A stretch of 49,337 nt of DNA from Agromyces seonyuensis (GCF_009789225.1 NZ_WSTA01000023.1:1-49337), one strand, 5' to 3'; shown: positions 1 through 9,539, counted from the stretch's first letter. The notes: generated from the letters alone by a model not told the origin. Numbers and translations are program-made.

Positions 1-498
1 GTAGCCGTGCGCGAGGGCGAACGCCGCGGCCGGCTCGTCGGCGGGCAGGCTCGCCGCGCCGTCGGGCGGGCGGAGGGCCGGCCCCGGGCGGTCGGCGTCG
101 GCGGCGGAGTGCTCGCTGTAGCCGACGACGACGCTGCGGCCCGCGTCATCCGCGAACGCCTCGACGTGCGCGAGGAGCGCGCTGCCGACACCGGAACGCC
201 GGTGCTCCGGCGCCACGCCGGCCTGCGCGTCGGTCGAGCGCGCCGCCGGATCCGGGTCGTACCAGGATGCCGCGTACCCGACGAGCCGCTCGCCCTCGTA
301 GGCGCCGACGAGGTCGTGACGTCGGTACTCGTCGTCGCGCAGCCACGCGAGCCACTCGGCGGCGCTGCCCGCCTGGGAGTCGTCGCCCCAGACGGCGACG
401 CTCAGCCGCTCGGCGAGCGCGACGTAGTCCAGGAACGGTGCCGCCGCCTCGTCGGAGAGGCGGTCGGGCAAGGGGATGGGCCGCAGGTCGGCGCGCAT
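1..498 (-). CDS. GNAT-family N-acetyltransferase, 3' end beyond window
   Basis: Reading on the minus strand from ATG at 498, the frame is open for 166 codons and leaves the window at base 1, so the C-terminus is missing. Residues near 95-120 read AGVAPEHRRSGVGSALLAH, the acetyl-CoA binding motif A (R/Q-x-x-G-x-G/A) of GNAT acetyltransferases, preceded by a strand around GYAASWYDPDP. The family transfers an acetyl group from acetyl-CoA to an amine; the substrate cannot be told. The gene is divergent from smc with 114 bp between the starts. The GNAT fold is fairly clear; nothing else is. Confidence 0.8.
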   Translation of the reverse strand, partial: MRADLRPIPLPDRLSDEAAAPFLDYVALAERLSVAVWGDDSQAGSAAEWLAWLRDDEYRRHDLVGAYEGERLVGYAASWYDPDPAARSTDAQAGVAPEHRRSGVGSALLAHVEAFADDAGRSVVVGYSEHSAADADRPGPALRPPDGAASLPADEPAAAFALAHGY

Positions 499-612
499 GG
501 CGTCAGGCTAGTCGTCCTGCCGAGAGGCGGGTAGCGGCGCGTGCGAACGGACCCGGGCGACGCGTCGACTACGCTGCACGGAGCGTTCGCGCACGTGAGG
601 AGCAGGTGGCCC

Positions 613-3600
613 GTGTACTTGAAGAGCCTGACGTTGAAGGGGTTCAAGTCGTTCGCGCAGCCGACGACGTTCGCCTTCGAGACCGGCGTGACGTGCATCG
701 TCGGCCCGAACGGCTCCGGCAAGTCCAACGTCGTCGACGCCCTCGCCTGGGTCATGGGCGAGCAGGGCGCCAAGAGCCTCCGCGGCGGCAAGATGGAGGA
801 CGTCATCTTCGCCGGTACCGCGACGCGCGGGCCGCTCGGCCGCGCTGAGGTGGCCCTCACCATCGACAACTCCGACGGCGCCCTGCCGATCGAGTACACC
901 GAGGTGACGATCAGCCGCACGCTCTTCCGCAACGGCGCGAGCGAGTACGCCATCAACGGCCAGTCGTGCCGGCTGCTCGACGTGCAGGAGCTCCTCAGCG
1001 ACTCCGGCCTCGGCCGCGAGATGCACGTCATCGTCGGGCAGGGCCAGCTCGACGCGGTGCTCCGCGCGACCCCCGAGGACCGCCGCGGCTTCATCGAGGA
1101 GGCGGCGGGCATCCTGAAGCACCGGCGGCGCAAGGAGAAGACGCTCCGCAAGCTCGACGCGATGCAGGCCAACCTCACGCGCCTGTCCGACCTCGCCGGC
1201 GAGATCCGGCGCCAGCTCAAGCCGCTCGGCCGCCAGGCCGAGGTCGCGCGCGAAGCGGCGTCCATCGCCGCGATCGTCCGCGACGCGAAGGCGCGCCTCC
1301 TCGCCGACGAGGTGGGGGAGCTGCGCCGCGTGCTCGACGAGGCGGGCCGCACCGAGCACGAGCGCCATGCCGAGCGGCTCGTGCTGCAGGAACGGCAGGG
1401 CGACCTGCAGCACCGCATCGCCGCGATCGAGGCGAGCCTCGTCGGCGACGAGGTCGACACCGCGCGTTCGATCGCCTTCGCACTCGAGCAGGCGCAGGAG
1501 AAGCTGCGCAGCCTCGCCGGTCTCGCCGAGCAGCGCATCGCTTTGCTCGGGGCCGAACGCGAGCCCGAAGCGGTGCAGGGCGTCACCCGCGGTGCGATCG
1601 ACGAGGCCAAGGCCGAGCTCGCCGGGCTCCGCGAGGCGATCGGCACGGCCGAGCAGGGGCTCGCGGATGCCCGTGCGGCCGTGCAGACCGCCCGCGACGG
1701 CCTCGACGTCGTCGACCAGGACATCGCCGCGCAGTCCGCCGCGGTGGCCCGCTACGACCAGGAGCGGCAGCGTCTCGCCGGCCGCCACGACAGCGCCGCC
1801 TCGAAACTCGCCGCCGTGCGGGGCGAGGTGCTGCGCCACGAGCAGGCCGTCGAGGCCGCCGCCCGCCGCGCCGACGCCGCCCGCATCGCGCTCGAGGAGG
1901 CCGAGTCGGCCGAGCTCGACGCCGAGCCGGACCTCGACCTCGACGAGGCGTACGAACTGGCCCAGGCGGCCGTCTTCGAGGCCGAGGGCGAGATCGAACG
2001 GCTCCGCGAGACGTTGCACGCCGATGAGCGCGAGCGCGACGCCCTGGCCGCGAAGACGAGCGCCCTCGGTCGCGCCCTCGACGTGCAGGGCGGATCGGCC
2101 GAGCTCGTCGCGGCGGGCCTGCCGGGCATCCGCGGCTTCGTCGCCGACGCCGTCTCGGTGCAGCCCGGGTTCGAGGCCGCGATCGCCGCGGCGCTCGGCA
2201 CGCTCGCCGACGCCGTGCTCGTCGACTCCCATGACGCGGCGGTGGCCGCGCTCGCCGCAGCCGCGGACCGCGAACTCGGCCGGGTCGAGGTCGTCGTCGC
2301 CGGTTCGACGGCGCCCGACGCCGGCCCGGTGCCGGCCGGCGCCGTCGCCGCGGCCTCGGTCGTGCGCGCGCCCGCGGGCATCCTCGGCATCCTCCAGCAC
2401 ATCGCGGTCGTCGACGATCTCGACGCGGCCCGCGCACTGCTGCCCGAGCTCGCCGGCGGCACGCTCACGATCGTCACGAAGTCGGGCGAGGTCGTCGCCG
2501 AATGGATGCTCCGCGGCGGCAGCGGCGAGGGCGCCGGACGCATCGAACTGCTCGCCGAGCTGGATGCCGCACGGGCCCGCCACACGGAACTCGTCGGCCT
2601 CATCGAGCGCTCGCGCGACGAGCTCGGAGAGCACCGCGCCGCGCACGACCGCGCCAAGCAGGCCTCCCAGGCCGCGCTGTCGGCGCTGCGCGAGTTCGAC
2701 GCCCACCTCGCCGAGCGCGCCGAGCGGCTGAACCGCGCCCGCGCCCAGCACGAGGCGGCCACGGCCGAGGGCGAGCGCCTCGCCGCGGCCGCAGCCCAGG
2801 CTGCGGAGCGCGTCGCCGACGCCGAGACGGTCGCGCAGGCCGCCAAGGCCGAACTGGAGACCCACGCGGCCGTGCCGCGCCCCGTCCTCGACGCCTCGGC
2901 GCGCGAGGGCGCGCTGGCCGTCGTCGAGCGCGCCCGCGAGAGCGAGGTTGAGTCCCGGCTCGCCGTCGAGACGGCCCGCGAGCGCGTGCGCAGCGAGGCA
3001 TCCCGCATCGACGGCCTGGAGCGGCGCTACGAGGCCGAGCAGCGCGCCGCCGAGGAAGCCGCGCGACGGGCCGTCGTGCGCCGTCGTCAGCTCGACGCCG
3101 CGACCCGCGTCGCCCGGGCGCTGCCGCCGTTCCTCGAGTCCGCCTCCCGATCGGCCGCGGAGGCGCGCGCCGCGCTCGCCCGCGCCGAGCACGAGCGCGC
3201 CGGACGCAACGAGGAGCTCGTCGGACTCCGCCGCGACGAGGCGGGGGTGCGCGAGCGGTTGCAGGCCGTCACCGAGGACGTGCACGGACTCGAGCTGCGC
3301 ATCTACGAGAAGAAGCTGCACGTCTCGAGCCTGCTCGAGCGCGCGCAGAGCGAGCTCGGCCTCGGCGAGGAGGTGCTGCTCGGCGAGTACGGGCCCGACC
3401 ACCCCGTGCCGCTCGACGACGCGGAGCCCGACGAGGACGGCACGACCCCGACCAAGCCGTTCGTGCGGGCCGAGCAGGAGGTCAGGCACCGGGCGGCCGA
3501 GCGCAAGCTCGCCCAGCTCGGCCGGGTCAACCCGCTCGCGCTCGAGGAGTTCGCCGCGCTCGAGCAGCGCCACCTCTTCCTCACCGAGCAGTTGAGCGAC

Positions 3601-4125
3601 CTCTCGAAGACCCGTGCCGACCTGATCACGATCATCGAAGAGCTCGACGGCACGATGCAGACGATCTTCGCGAGCGCGTTCGAGGACACGAAGGCGGCGT
3701 TCGACGAGGTCTTCCCGATCCTCTTCCCGGGCGGCGCGGGCTCCCTGACGCTCACGAATCCCGACGACCTGCTGACGACGGGCATCGACGTCGCCGTGCG
3801 CCCCGCCGGCAAGAAGATCGAACGGCTCTCGCTGCTCTCCGGCGGCGAGCGCTCGCTCGCGGCCGTGGCGCTGCTCATGGCGATCTTCACGGCCCGCCCC
3901 AGCCCGTTCTACATCATGGACGAGGTCGAGGCGGCGCTCGACGACGCCAACCTCGGCCGCCTGCTGACGACGTTCGAGCGGCTCCGCGCCGACTCGCAGC
4001 TCATCGTCATCACGCACCAGAAGCGCACGATGGAGATCGCCGACGCGCTCTACGGCGTCTCGATGCGCCAGGACGGCGTGTCGGCCGTCGTCGGCCAGCG
4101 CGTGCGGGAGGCGCAGCCCGCGTAA
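613..4125 (+). CDS. smc: Chromosome segregation protein SMC
   Basis: 1170 residues, the usual length for bacterial SMC. The N-terminal ATPase half has Walker A GPNGSGKSN near residue 35. Long Ala/Glu/Arg-rich coiled coils flank a hinge at about 500-640. The C-terminal half has the ABC signature LSGGERSL followed by Walker B FYIMDEVEAALDD. SMC dimers work with ScpA/ScpB to organise and segregate the nucleoid. The GTG start at 613 is chosen because the protein then begins VYLKSLTLKGFKSFA, the normal SMC N-terminus; an AGGAG lies about 10 nt upstream. The segment around residues 955-970 (DEDGTTPTKP) is an acidic linker common in actinobacterial SMCs. ftsY and ffh follow, as in many Actinomycetota. 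Confidence 0.97.
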   Translation: MYLKSLTLKGFKSFAQPTTFAFETGVTCIVGPNGSGKSNVVDALAWVMGEQGAKSLRGGKMEDVIFAGTATRGPLGRAEVALTIDNSDGALPIEYTEVTISRTLFRNGASEYAINGQSCRLLDVQELLSDSGLGREMHVIVGQGQLDAVLRATPEDRRGFIEEAAGILKHRRRKEKTLRKLDAMQANLTRLSDLAGEIRRQLKPLGRQAEVAREAASIAAIVRDAKARLLADEVGELRRVLDEAGRTEHERHAERLVLQERQGDLQHRIAAIEASLVGDEVDTARSIAFALEQAQEKLRSLAGLAEQRIALLGAEREPEAVQGVTRGAIDEAKAELAGLREAIGTAEQGLADARAAVQTARDGLDVVDQDIAAQSAAVARYDQERQRLAGRHDSAASKLAAVRGEVLRHEQAVEAAARRADAARIALEEAESAELDAEPDLDLDEAYELAQAAVFEAEGEIERLRETLHADERERDALAAKTSALGRALDVQGGSAELVAAGLPGIRGFVADAVSVQPGFEAAIAAALGTLADAVLVDSHDAAVAALAAAADRELGRVEVVVAGSTAPDAGPVPAGAVAAASVVRAPAGILGILQHIAVVDDLDAARALLPELAGGTLTIVTKSGEVVAEWMLRGGSGEGAGRIELLAELDAARARHTELVGLIERSRDELGEHRAAHDRAKQASQAALSALREFDAHLAERAERLNRARAQHEAATAEGERLAAAAAQAAERVADAETVAQAAKAELETHAAVPRPVLDASAREGALAVVERARESEVESRLAVETARERVRSEASRIDGLERRYEAEQRAAEEAARRAVVRRRQLDAATRVARALPPFLESASRSAAEARAALARAEHERAGRNEELVGLRRDEAGVRERLQAVTEDVHGLELRIYEKKLHVSSLLERAQSELGLGEEVLLGEYGPDHPVPLDDAEPDEDGTTPTKPFVRAEQEVRHRAAERKLAQLGRVNPLALEEFAALEQRHLFLTEQLSDLSKTRADLITIIEELDGTMQTIFASAFEDTKAAFDEVFPILFPGGAGSLTLTNPDDLLTTGIDVAVRPAGKKIERLSLLSGGERSLAAVALLMAIFTARPSPFYIMDEVEAALDDANLGRLLTTFERLRADSQLIVITHQKRTMEIADALYGVSMRQDGVSAVVGQRVREAQPA

Positions 4126-4131
4126 CGCGGG
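4117..4131. terminator. Short perfect inverted repeat over the smc stop codon
   Basis: CCCGCGT-A-ACGCGGG, 7-bp arms with a single central base; the TAA stop of smc is in the centre. There is no T-run, so it is only a weak candidate for transcript termination between smc and the convergent gene at 4237-4869. Confidence 0.25.
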
Positions 4132-4236
4132 AGTGCGCCCGGACGCGCGCGGCGCGGTCGGCCGGGCATCCGCTACCGTCGGGGTCGTGGATGCCTCCGC
4201 GCGATCGGGCTGCCGGCGGCTCCGTCGCCCGTTCGG

Positions 4237-4869
4237 TCAGTCGCCCCAGAGTCGGCGCTGCACCGGATCGCGTCGCGAGTGCGCCGCGTTGACCCGGAAG
4301 GTGCCGCCGAAGAGCCCGCAACCCGCGACGAGCAGCACGAGGCCGTACGCCCCGCTGAGCAGCCGCCCGGCCGCGGACTGCTCCGGCATGAATCCGGCGA
4401 TCGAGAGGAGCATGATCGCGCCGAGCAGCGTGATCGAGGCGAGAGCGATGCGCCAGAACAGGAACGGCTCGAACACGAAGTACCGCGCGAGGCCGGCGTC
4501 GCCGAGGCCGCCGCGGTGCTCGGGACCGTAGGTCGAGCGATAGCGGGAAGCGAGGGCGCGCGCGAGCCGCCGGCCGCTGCGGTGGAGCCCGAGCAGGAGC
4601 CATCCCGTCACGACGGCACCGCCGAGGCCGACGAGCCCGAACGGCACGCCGAGCAGAGCGCCGCCCGTCGCCACGAGGTCGAGCGCTCCGCCGAGCACGA
4701 GCAGCGCGATGCCGAAGCCGAGGGTCGCCCCGATCCCCACGAACAGCCGCGACGCGCGTCCGTAATCGCGCCGCAGCGCCCGGGTCTGCTGGGGCAGGTT
4801 GCCGGGTCCGTCGGGGTAGTCGACGTCGACGAGCGGGCGCGATTCGGGCAGCAGGAACCGGAAGGTCAC
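4237..4869 (-). CDS. Hypothetical membrane protein (about four TM helices)
   Basis: 210 residues with GTG start at 4869. An N-terminal soluble stretch of about 40 residues is followed by hydrophobic segments at about 43-62, 66-93, 136-158 and 168-190, so it should be an inner-membrane protein. Arg/His-rich loops lie between helices 2 and 3. I do not recognise a family. It is convergent with smc (111 bp between ends) and divergent from ftsY (82 bp between starts). No catalytic motif is visible. An alternative start is possible because no clear ribosome binding site precedes the GTG. Confidence 0.6.
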   Translation of the reverse strand: MTFRFLLPESRPLVDVDYPDGPGNLPQQTRALRRDYGRASRLFVGIGATLGFGIALLVLGGALDLVATGGALLGVPFGLVGLGGAVVTGWLLLGLHRSGRRLARALASRYRSTYGPEHRGGLGDAGLARYFVFEPFLFWRIALASITLLGAIMLLSIAGFMPEQSAAGRLLSGAYGLVLLVAGCGLFGGTFRVNAAHSRRDPVQRRLWGD

Positions 4870-4939
4870 GTGGGAGAACCTATCCGGTCGACCGCCGCCG
4901 TCCGCGGCCGCACTGCACGGGCATCCGGGGCCGAGCGCC

Positions 4940-4945
4940 TAGGCT
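4940..4945 (+). promoter_or_regulatory. -10-like TAGGCT just upstream of ftsY
   Basis: TAGGCT ends 6 nt before the ftsY ATG, which would put the transcription start at or next to the start codon, implying a leaderless or near-leaderless mRNA. The GGAGG between the box and the ATG could still act as a ribosome binding site. Similar boxes precede trmD, ffh and the genes at 32034 and 34712. Confidence 0.5.
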
Positions 4946-4951
4946 GGAGGC

Positions 4952-5827
4952 ATGGCGGAACGTGCATCCTGGTCGCTCGGCAGCGCGCTGCGCGGCATCT
5001 TCGGCGCGAAGACGATCGACGATGACACGTGGGACGACCTGGAGTCCGCGCTCATCCGCGCCGACTTCGGTCCCGACGTCACGGAAGACATCGTCGAGCA
5101 GCTGCGCGCACAGGTCGAGCGGTACCGCACGACCGATCCGCGCGACCTCAACCGCATGCTGCGCGAGCTCATCGAGGAGCGCCTCTCGAAGTTCGACACG
5201 ACGCTGAAGCTCACCGAACGGCCCGCCGTCGTGCTCGTCGTCGGCGTCAACGGCGTCGGCAAGACGACCACCATCGGCAAGTTCGCGAAGTTCCTCGGCA
5301 ACTACGGCCGCAGCGTCCTCGTCGGCGCCGCCGACACCTTCCGCGCGGCCGCCGTCGACCAGCTCGCCACGTGGGCCGAGCGTGCCGGCGCGGCGATCGA
5401 GCGGCCCGAGCGCGAGGGCCAGGACCCGGCCTCCGTCGCCTTCCAGACCGTCGATCGCGCCAAGCGCGAGGGCATCGAGATCGTCATCATCGACACCGCC
5501 GGGCGGCTGCAGACCAAGGGCGGCCTCATGGACGAGCTCGGCAAGATCAAGCGCGTCGTCGAGAAGCAGGCGCCGATCAGCGAGGTGCTGCTCGTCCTCG
5601 ACGCGACGACGGGCCAGAACGGGCTCGCCCAGGCGGAGGCGTTCATCCAGCACGCGGGCGTCACTGGCCTCGTGCTGACGAAACTCGACGGCTCGGCCAA
5701 GGGCGGCTTCGTCCTGGCCGTGCAGGAGAAGACGGGCCTGCCCATCAAGCTCGTCGGACAGGGCGAGGGCATCGGCGACCTCACGGGCTTCACGCCCCAC
5801 GTGTTCGCCGAGAAGCTCGTCGGCTGA
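4952..5827 (+). CDS. ftsY: Signal recognition particle receptor FtsY
   Basis: 291 residues made almost entirely of the NG domain; the long acidic A domain of E. coli FtsY is absent, as in many actinobacteria. G1 is GVNGVGKTTTIGK (near residue 93), followed by DTAGRLQTK and TKLDGSAKGG. FtsY is the membrane-associated GTPase that docks the SRP (Ffh plus 4.5S RNA) and hands ribosomes to SecYEG. ATG 4952 is preceded by GGAGG. It shares the region with ffh, its partner GTPase, 536 bp downstream. I see no N-terminal transmembrane segment, so membrane binding would use the amphipathic start of the N domain. Confidence 0.97.
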   Translation: MAERASWSLGSALRGIFGAKTIDDDTWDDLESALIRADFGPDVTEDIVEQLRAQVERYRTTDPRDLNRMLRELIEERLSKFDTTLKLTERPAVVLVVGVNGVGKTTTIGKFAKFLGNYGRSVLVGAADTFRAAAVDQLATWAERAGAAIERPEREGQDPASVAFQTVDRAKREGIEIVIIDTAGRLQTKGGLMDELGKIKRVVEKQAPISEVLLVLDATTGQNGLAQAEAFIQHAGVTGLVLTKLDGSAKGGFVLAVQEKTGLPIKLVGQGEGIGDLTGFTPHVFAEKLVG

Positions 5828-5843
5828 GAGCAGGGAGCAGAGC

Positions 5844-6332
5844 ATGACCCTCGAACACGACTACTTCGGACTCATCGGCGACTATTGGTCGGAGCGGCGC
5901 CAGTTCGCCGACCAGGACGTCGAGGTCGTCCTCGACGCCGACGCCGACTTCGTCTCCACCGACGCCCTCGACCGGGCGGCCGGCTTCATCTCCGACCTCG
6001 AGGACCTCGACGGCGAGATCCGCGAGGCCTTCGTCGGCCAGCTCGCGAGCAGTTCGTCGACCGTCGTCGCGTTCCTGAACGCGTTGTTCGACGGCGACGA
6101 GGAGACGCTCGAGATCGCCGAGGAGTCCATCACCCGCGACTCGGGCGACCAGCAGATCGACGCGCTGCGTTCCCTGAGCCTCGTGCGCGTCGACCTCCGT
6201 CCGGACGCCGACGGGGGCGGCGAATCGTTCGCGGAGTTCGAGTACGCCCTCGCTCCGGAGGACCTCGACGACCGCCTCGTCATCGTCCTCGACATCACAC
6301 GGGAAGTGGTCGACGTCCGACACGAGAGCTGA
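5844..6332 (+). CDS. DUF2004-like acidic hypothetical protein
   Basis: 162 residues, strongly acidic (many Asp/Glu), no signal peptide and no membrane segment. The C-terminal part (EFEYALAPEDLDDRLVIVLD) resembles the end of DUF2004-type proteins from Microbacteriaceae; this is from memory and not a search. It starts 16 bp after ftsY with AGGGAGCAGAGC before the ATG, so it is probably co-transcribed with ftsY. Function unknown. The 31-bp gap to ffh contains ffh's own -10 box. Confidence 0.7.
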   Translation: MTLEHDYFGLIGDYWSERRQFADQDVEVVLDADADFVSTDALDRAAGFISDLEDLDGEIREAFVGQLASSSSTVVAFLNALFDGDEETLEIAEESITRDSGDQQIDALRSLSLVRVDLRPDADGGGESFAEFEYALAPEDLDDRLVIVLDITREVVDVRHES

Positions 6333-6347
6333 GGCCGCCGAGCCACG

Positions 6348-6353
6348 TAGAAT
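6348..6353 (+). promoter_or_regulatory. -10 box TAGAAT of ffh
   Basis: TAGAAT ends 10 nt before the ATG at 6364. The expected start of transcription would fall 3-4 nt before the ATG, giving an almost leaderless ffh mRNA; no Shine-Dalgarno sequence is present in the interval. Confidence 0.5.
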
Positions 6354-6363
6354 GGTCGGCACT

Positions 6364-7950
6364 ATGGCAACTTTCGGCACGCTCTCGGACCGTCTCGCAG
6401 AGACCTTCAAGAATCTCCGCACGAAGGGCAAGCTCTCGGCGGCCGACGTCGACGGCACCGTCCGCGAGATCCGTCGCGCCCTGCTCGACGCCGACGTCGC
6501 GCTCGAGGTCGTCAAGGAGTTCACGGGCAAGGTGCGCGAGCGCGCCCTCTCCGACGAGGTCAACCGTGCGCTGAACCCCGCGCAGCAGGTCGTGCAGATC
6601 GTCAACGAGGAGCTCGTCGCGATCCTGGGCGGCCAGCAGCGCCGCCTGCAGTTCGCGAAGAACCCGCCGACGGTCATCATGCTCGCGGGCCTCCAGGGCG
6701 CCGGCAAGACCACGCTCGCGGGCAAGCTCGCGAAGCACCTCGCGAAGGAGGGGCACACGCCGCTCCTCGTCGCCGCTGACCTCCAGCGCCCGAACGCCGT
6801 CAACCAGCTCCAGGTCGTCGGCACGCAGGCCGGCGTCGACGTGTTCGCGCCGGAGCCCGGCAACGGCGTCGGCGACCCCGTGAAGGTCGCGAAGGACGCC
6901 GTCAAGCACGCCGAGCGCACCCAGCACGACACCGTCATCATCGACACCGCCGGCCGCCTCGGCGTCGACGCCGAGCTCATGAAGCAGGCCGGCAACATCC
7001 GCAAGGCGACGAACCCCGACGAGGTGCTCTTCGTCATCGACGCCATGATCGGCCAGGACGCCGTCGCGACGGCCAAGGCCTTCCAGGACGGCGTCGACTT
7101 CACCGGCGTCGTGCTCTCCAAGCTCGACGGCGACGCGCGCGGCGGCGCCGCGCTCTCGGTCGCCTCCGTCACGGGCCGGCCGATCATCTTCGCGTCCACG
7201 GGCGAGGGCCTCGACGACTTCGAGGCCTTCCACCCCGACCGCATGGCGAGCCGCATCCTCGACCTCGGCGACATCCTCACCCTCATCGAGCAGGCGCAGA
7301 CCGCCTTCGACGAGGAGGAGGCGCTCAAGGTCGCCGAGAAGCTCGCGAGCGAGAGCTTCACGCTCGAGGACTTCCTCGGGCAGATGCAGCAGCTCAAGGG
7401 CGCCGGCTCGATCAAGAAGATGCTCGGGATGCTGCCGGGCGCCGGTGCGATGCGCCAGCAGCTCGACCAGTTCGACGAGAAGGAGCTCACCCGCACCGAG
7501 GCGATCATCCAGTCGATGACGCCCGCCGAACGGCGCAACCACAAGCTCCTCAACGGCTCGCGGCGCCTGCGCATCGCCAGGGGCTCCGGCATGACCGTCA
7601 CCGACGTGAACCAGCTCATCGCGCGCTTCGAGCAGGCCGCGAAGATGATGAAGACCGTCGCGCGCGGCGGCATGCCCCAGATCCCCGGCATGGGCCCGAT
7701 CCCCGGCGCGATCGGCGGCGGCAAGCGCGCCGCGGCGAAGTCGAAGGGCAAGAAGGGCGGGTCCCGCTCGGGCAACCCGGCCAAGCGCGCCGCGGAGAAC
7801 CAGGCCATCGCCGACGGCAAGCCGCTGCCCGGCGCGGCGGCCGCCTCCGGCGGTGCGGGCTTCGGCCTCGGTGGCGGTGCCGGTGCCGGTGCGGCTCCCG
7901 CGCCGTCGGCCGAGGACCTCGCAAAGTTCCAGAAGCTGCTCGGGCGCTGA
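6364..7950 (+). CDS. ffh: Signal recognition particle protein Ffh (SRP54)
   Basis: 528 residues. The N domain (about 1-90) is followed by the G domain with GLQGAGKTTLAGKLA, DTAGRLGVD and SKLDGDARGG. The M domain (about 325-450) has the RNA-binding part near RIARGSGMTVTDVNQLI and a Met-rich stretch. A Gly/Ala/Lys-rich tail of about 80 residues follows and is of low complexity. Ffh binds 4.5S RNA and signal sequences emerging from the ribosome and pairs with FtsY. I start at ATG 6364 (MATFGTLSDRL) rather than the in-frame codon 12 bp upstream because this matches the family N-terminus and the spacing from the -10 box. Confidence 0.97.
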   Translation: MATFGTLSDRLAETFKNLRTKGKLSAADVDGTVREIRRALLDADVALEVVKEFTGKVRERALSDEVNRALNPAQQVVQIVNEELVAILGGQQRRLQFAKNPPTVIMLAGLQGAGKTTLAGKLAKHLAKEGHTPLLVAADLQRPNAVNQLQVVGTQAGVDVFAPEPGNGVGDPVKVAKDAVKHAERTQHDTVIIDTAGRLGVDAELMKQAGNIRKATNPDEVLFVIDAMIGQDAVATAKAFQDGVDFTGVVLSKLDGDARGGAALSVASVTGRPIIFASTGEGLDDFEAFHPDRMASRILDLGDILTLIEQAQTAFDEEEALKVAEKLASESFTLEDFLGQMQQLKGAGSIKKMLGMLPGAGAMRQQLDQFDEKELTRTEAIIQSMTPAERRNHKLLNGSRRLRIARGSGMTVTDVNQLIARFEQAAKMMKTVARGGMPQIPGMGPIPGAIGGGKRAAAKSKGKKGGSRSGNPAKRAAENQAIADGKPLPGAAAASGGAGFGLGGGAGAGAAPAPSAEDLAKFQKLLGR

Positions 7951-7961
7951 TCCCCGGCTCA

Positions 7962-8005
7962 CAGGAACGGCCCCGGCTCGCGAACGCGAGCCGGGGCCGT
8001 TCCTG
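7962..8005. terminator. Bidirectional terminator between ffh and the secreted-repeat gene
   Basis: Perfect 21-bp arms (7962-7982 and 7985-8005) separated by AA; the practical loop will be larger. The right arm ends in GTTCCTGTTCC rather than a clean T-run. It lies between two convergent genes (ffh ends 7950, the minus gene ends 8018) and can serve both. Confidence 0.8.
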
Positions 8006-8017
8006 TTCCGCTCGACG

Positions 8018-9424
8018 TCAGTCGATGGATCGGAACTCGGCGCCGGGGCGTTCCACGAGCGATCCCGGGGTAATGCGGAGATCGAGGGGCACGACCGCGG
8101 AGCGGGAGGCGGTCGGCTGCGCCTGCTTCACCCAGGTGCCGCAGCCGAAGGTCTCGAAGCCGACGTCGCTCCCCAGAACCGGCCAGGTGACGACCTGGCC
8201 GGGCGTCGCGGTGTTGTTCGCGATGATGCTCGTCGCGTCGACGCCACGGAAGTCGCGGAGCGCGGAAACGTAGCATCCGGGGCTGTTCGCCGGCACCGTG
8301 GCGGTGTACGTGGCGGCGGCGACATCGATGCCGACGCGGTACTGGCCGTCGACGGGGGATGCGACCGGTGCCTTCGTGTCGTCCGGGAGCGCCTGCGTCC
8401 ACGTGCCGCACGCCGGATACTCGGCGAACGCTGCCGCGTCGTTCCCGATCTGCGTGTACGAAGGGCGTCCGGCGCCGTAGCCGTACCCGTAGCCGATCTC
8501 CTCGCCGGCCTTGTTCTGGGTGATCCAGACGCAGTCGGCGGTGGCGTTCGTGGACTTGTACAGACCGGTCTTCACCTGCGTCGGGACGCTGTAGACCCAG
8601 ACGCTCGCACCGGTGGGGCCGGCGGGGATGGTGTTGCGGACCGGAGCGGGGCGGCGGATGCCGAGGGTGTCGGTGCCGTCGCCGTTCCAGTCGCCGACGA
8701 GGACGGTGTCGGTGGCGCGGCCGTAGGCGAAGGTGAGGTTCGCGGCTCCGCCGGTGGTGCCGTTGGTGAGGTAGTAGGTGCTTTCGCGTCGCACGCCGAG
8801 GGTGTCTTTGGCGTCGCCGTTCCAGTCGCCGACGAGGACGACGTCGGCGGCTTTGCCGTAGGCGAAGGTGATGTCGGCGATGCCGCCGCGCGTGGCGTTG
8901 GTGAGGTAGTAGGTGCTTTCGCGTCGCACGCCGAGGGTGTCTTTGGCGTCGCCGTTCCAGTCGCCGATCATGACGACGTCGTTCGGTTTGCCGTAGGAGA
9001 AGGCGAGGTCGGCGGTGCCGCCGGCGGTGCCGTTGGTGAGGAAGAACTCGTTGGCGCGGCGGACGCCGAGGGTGTCTTTGCCGTCGCCGTTCCAGTCGCC
9101 GATGAGGACGACGTCGGTCGGTTTGCCGTAGGAGAACGTGATGTCGGCGTTGCCGCCGGTGGTGCTGTTGGTGAGGTAGTAGGTGTTGCCGCGGCGCACG
9201 CCGAGGGTGTCGGTGCCGTCGCCGTTCCAGTCGCCGATGAGGACGACGTCGTCGGCTTTGCCGTAGCCGAAGGCGAGGTCGGCGGTGCCGCCGGTGGTGC
9301 CGTTGGTGAGGTAGTACATGTTGCCGGGCGGCGTGGTTGCGGCGCCGGCGGGGGCGGCGGCGATGGCGGCGAGGGCGGCTGCGGCGAACGCGGCGACCGT
9401 CACGAGCACGGGACGACGTCTCAT
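8018..9424 (-). CDS. Secreted protein with five 45-residue Asp-rich (FG-GAP-like) repeats
   Basis: 468 residues. Residues 1-28 form a Sec signal peptide (RRR, Ala-rich core, cleavage after APAGA). Five tandem repeats of 45 residues follow (about 34-258), each with a YYLTN start, GDWNGDG-x-DTLG (a DxNxDGxD calcium-loop-like motif) and VRR end. This resembles FG-GAP/VCBS-type repeats of extracellular proteins. The C-terminal 210 residues contain cysteines (CVW, CGTW, GCYV, FGCGTW) and two similar segments built around CGTW and a YRVG/[11 protein letters not shown] stretch. The protein is probably surface or secreted; the role is unknown. The adjacent gene 9540-10394 is a shorter paralogue with identical DNA over its signal peptide and first repeat. 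Confidence 0.85.
   Translation of the reverse strand: MRRRPVLVTVAAFAAAALAAIAAAPAGAATTPPGNMYYLTNGTTGGTADLAFGYGKADDVVLIGDWNGDGTDTLGVRRGNTYYLTNSTTGGNADITFSYGKPTDVVLIGDWNGDGKDTLGVRRANEFFLTNGTAGGTADLAFSYGKPNDVVMIGDWNGDAKDTLGVRRESTYYLTNATRGGIADITFAYGKAADVVLVGDWNGDAKDTLGVRRESTYYLTNGTTGGAANLTFAYGRATDTVLVGDWNGDGTDTLGIRRPAPVRNTIPAGPTGASVWVYSVPTQVKTGLYKSTNATADCVWITQNKAGEEIGYGYGYGAGRPSYTQIGNDAAAFAEYPACGTWTQALPDDTKAPVASPVDGQYRVGIDVAAATYTATVPANSPGCYVSALRDFRGVDATSIIANNTATPGQVVTWPVLGSDVGFETFGCGTWVKQAQPTASRSAVVPLDLRITPGSLVERPGAEFRSID
9200..9387. repeat. 188-bp perfect direct repeat, copy 1
   Basis: Identical base for base to 10137-10324. It covers the end of the signal peptide and the first 45-residue repeat of the gene at 8018-9424. 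Perfect identity, including third codon positions, points to recent duplication or gene conversion. Confidence 0.95.
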
Positions 9425-9539
9425 GCGGGGTGGCTCCTTCTTCGGATGGGCCGTGCTCGGGACGACACGGTCCCGGCGATGCTATGTCCTCGCTCTCCCG
9501 GCATCGGACGCCTGTGGAGAATCCCAGCGGCTCCCGCGC

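Noticed and set aside
508..4017. Long open frame antisense to smc
   Set aside because: It mirrors the codon pattern of smc, encodes Arg/Glu/Gly-biased sequence with no recognisable domain, and smc is certain. Such shadows are expected at this GC content.
8640..9330. Regular 135-bp repeats considered as a CRISPR array
   Set aside because: The whole unit is repeated without spacers and translates as a protein repeat with conserved residues.
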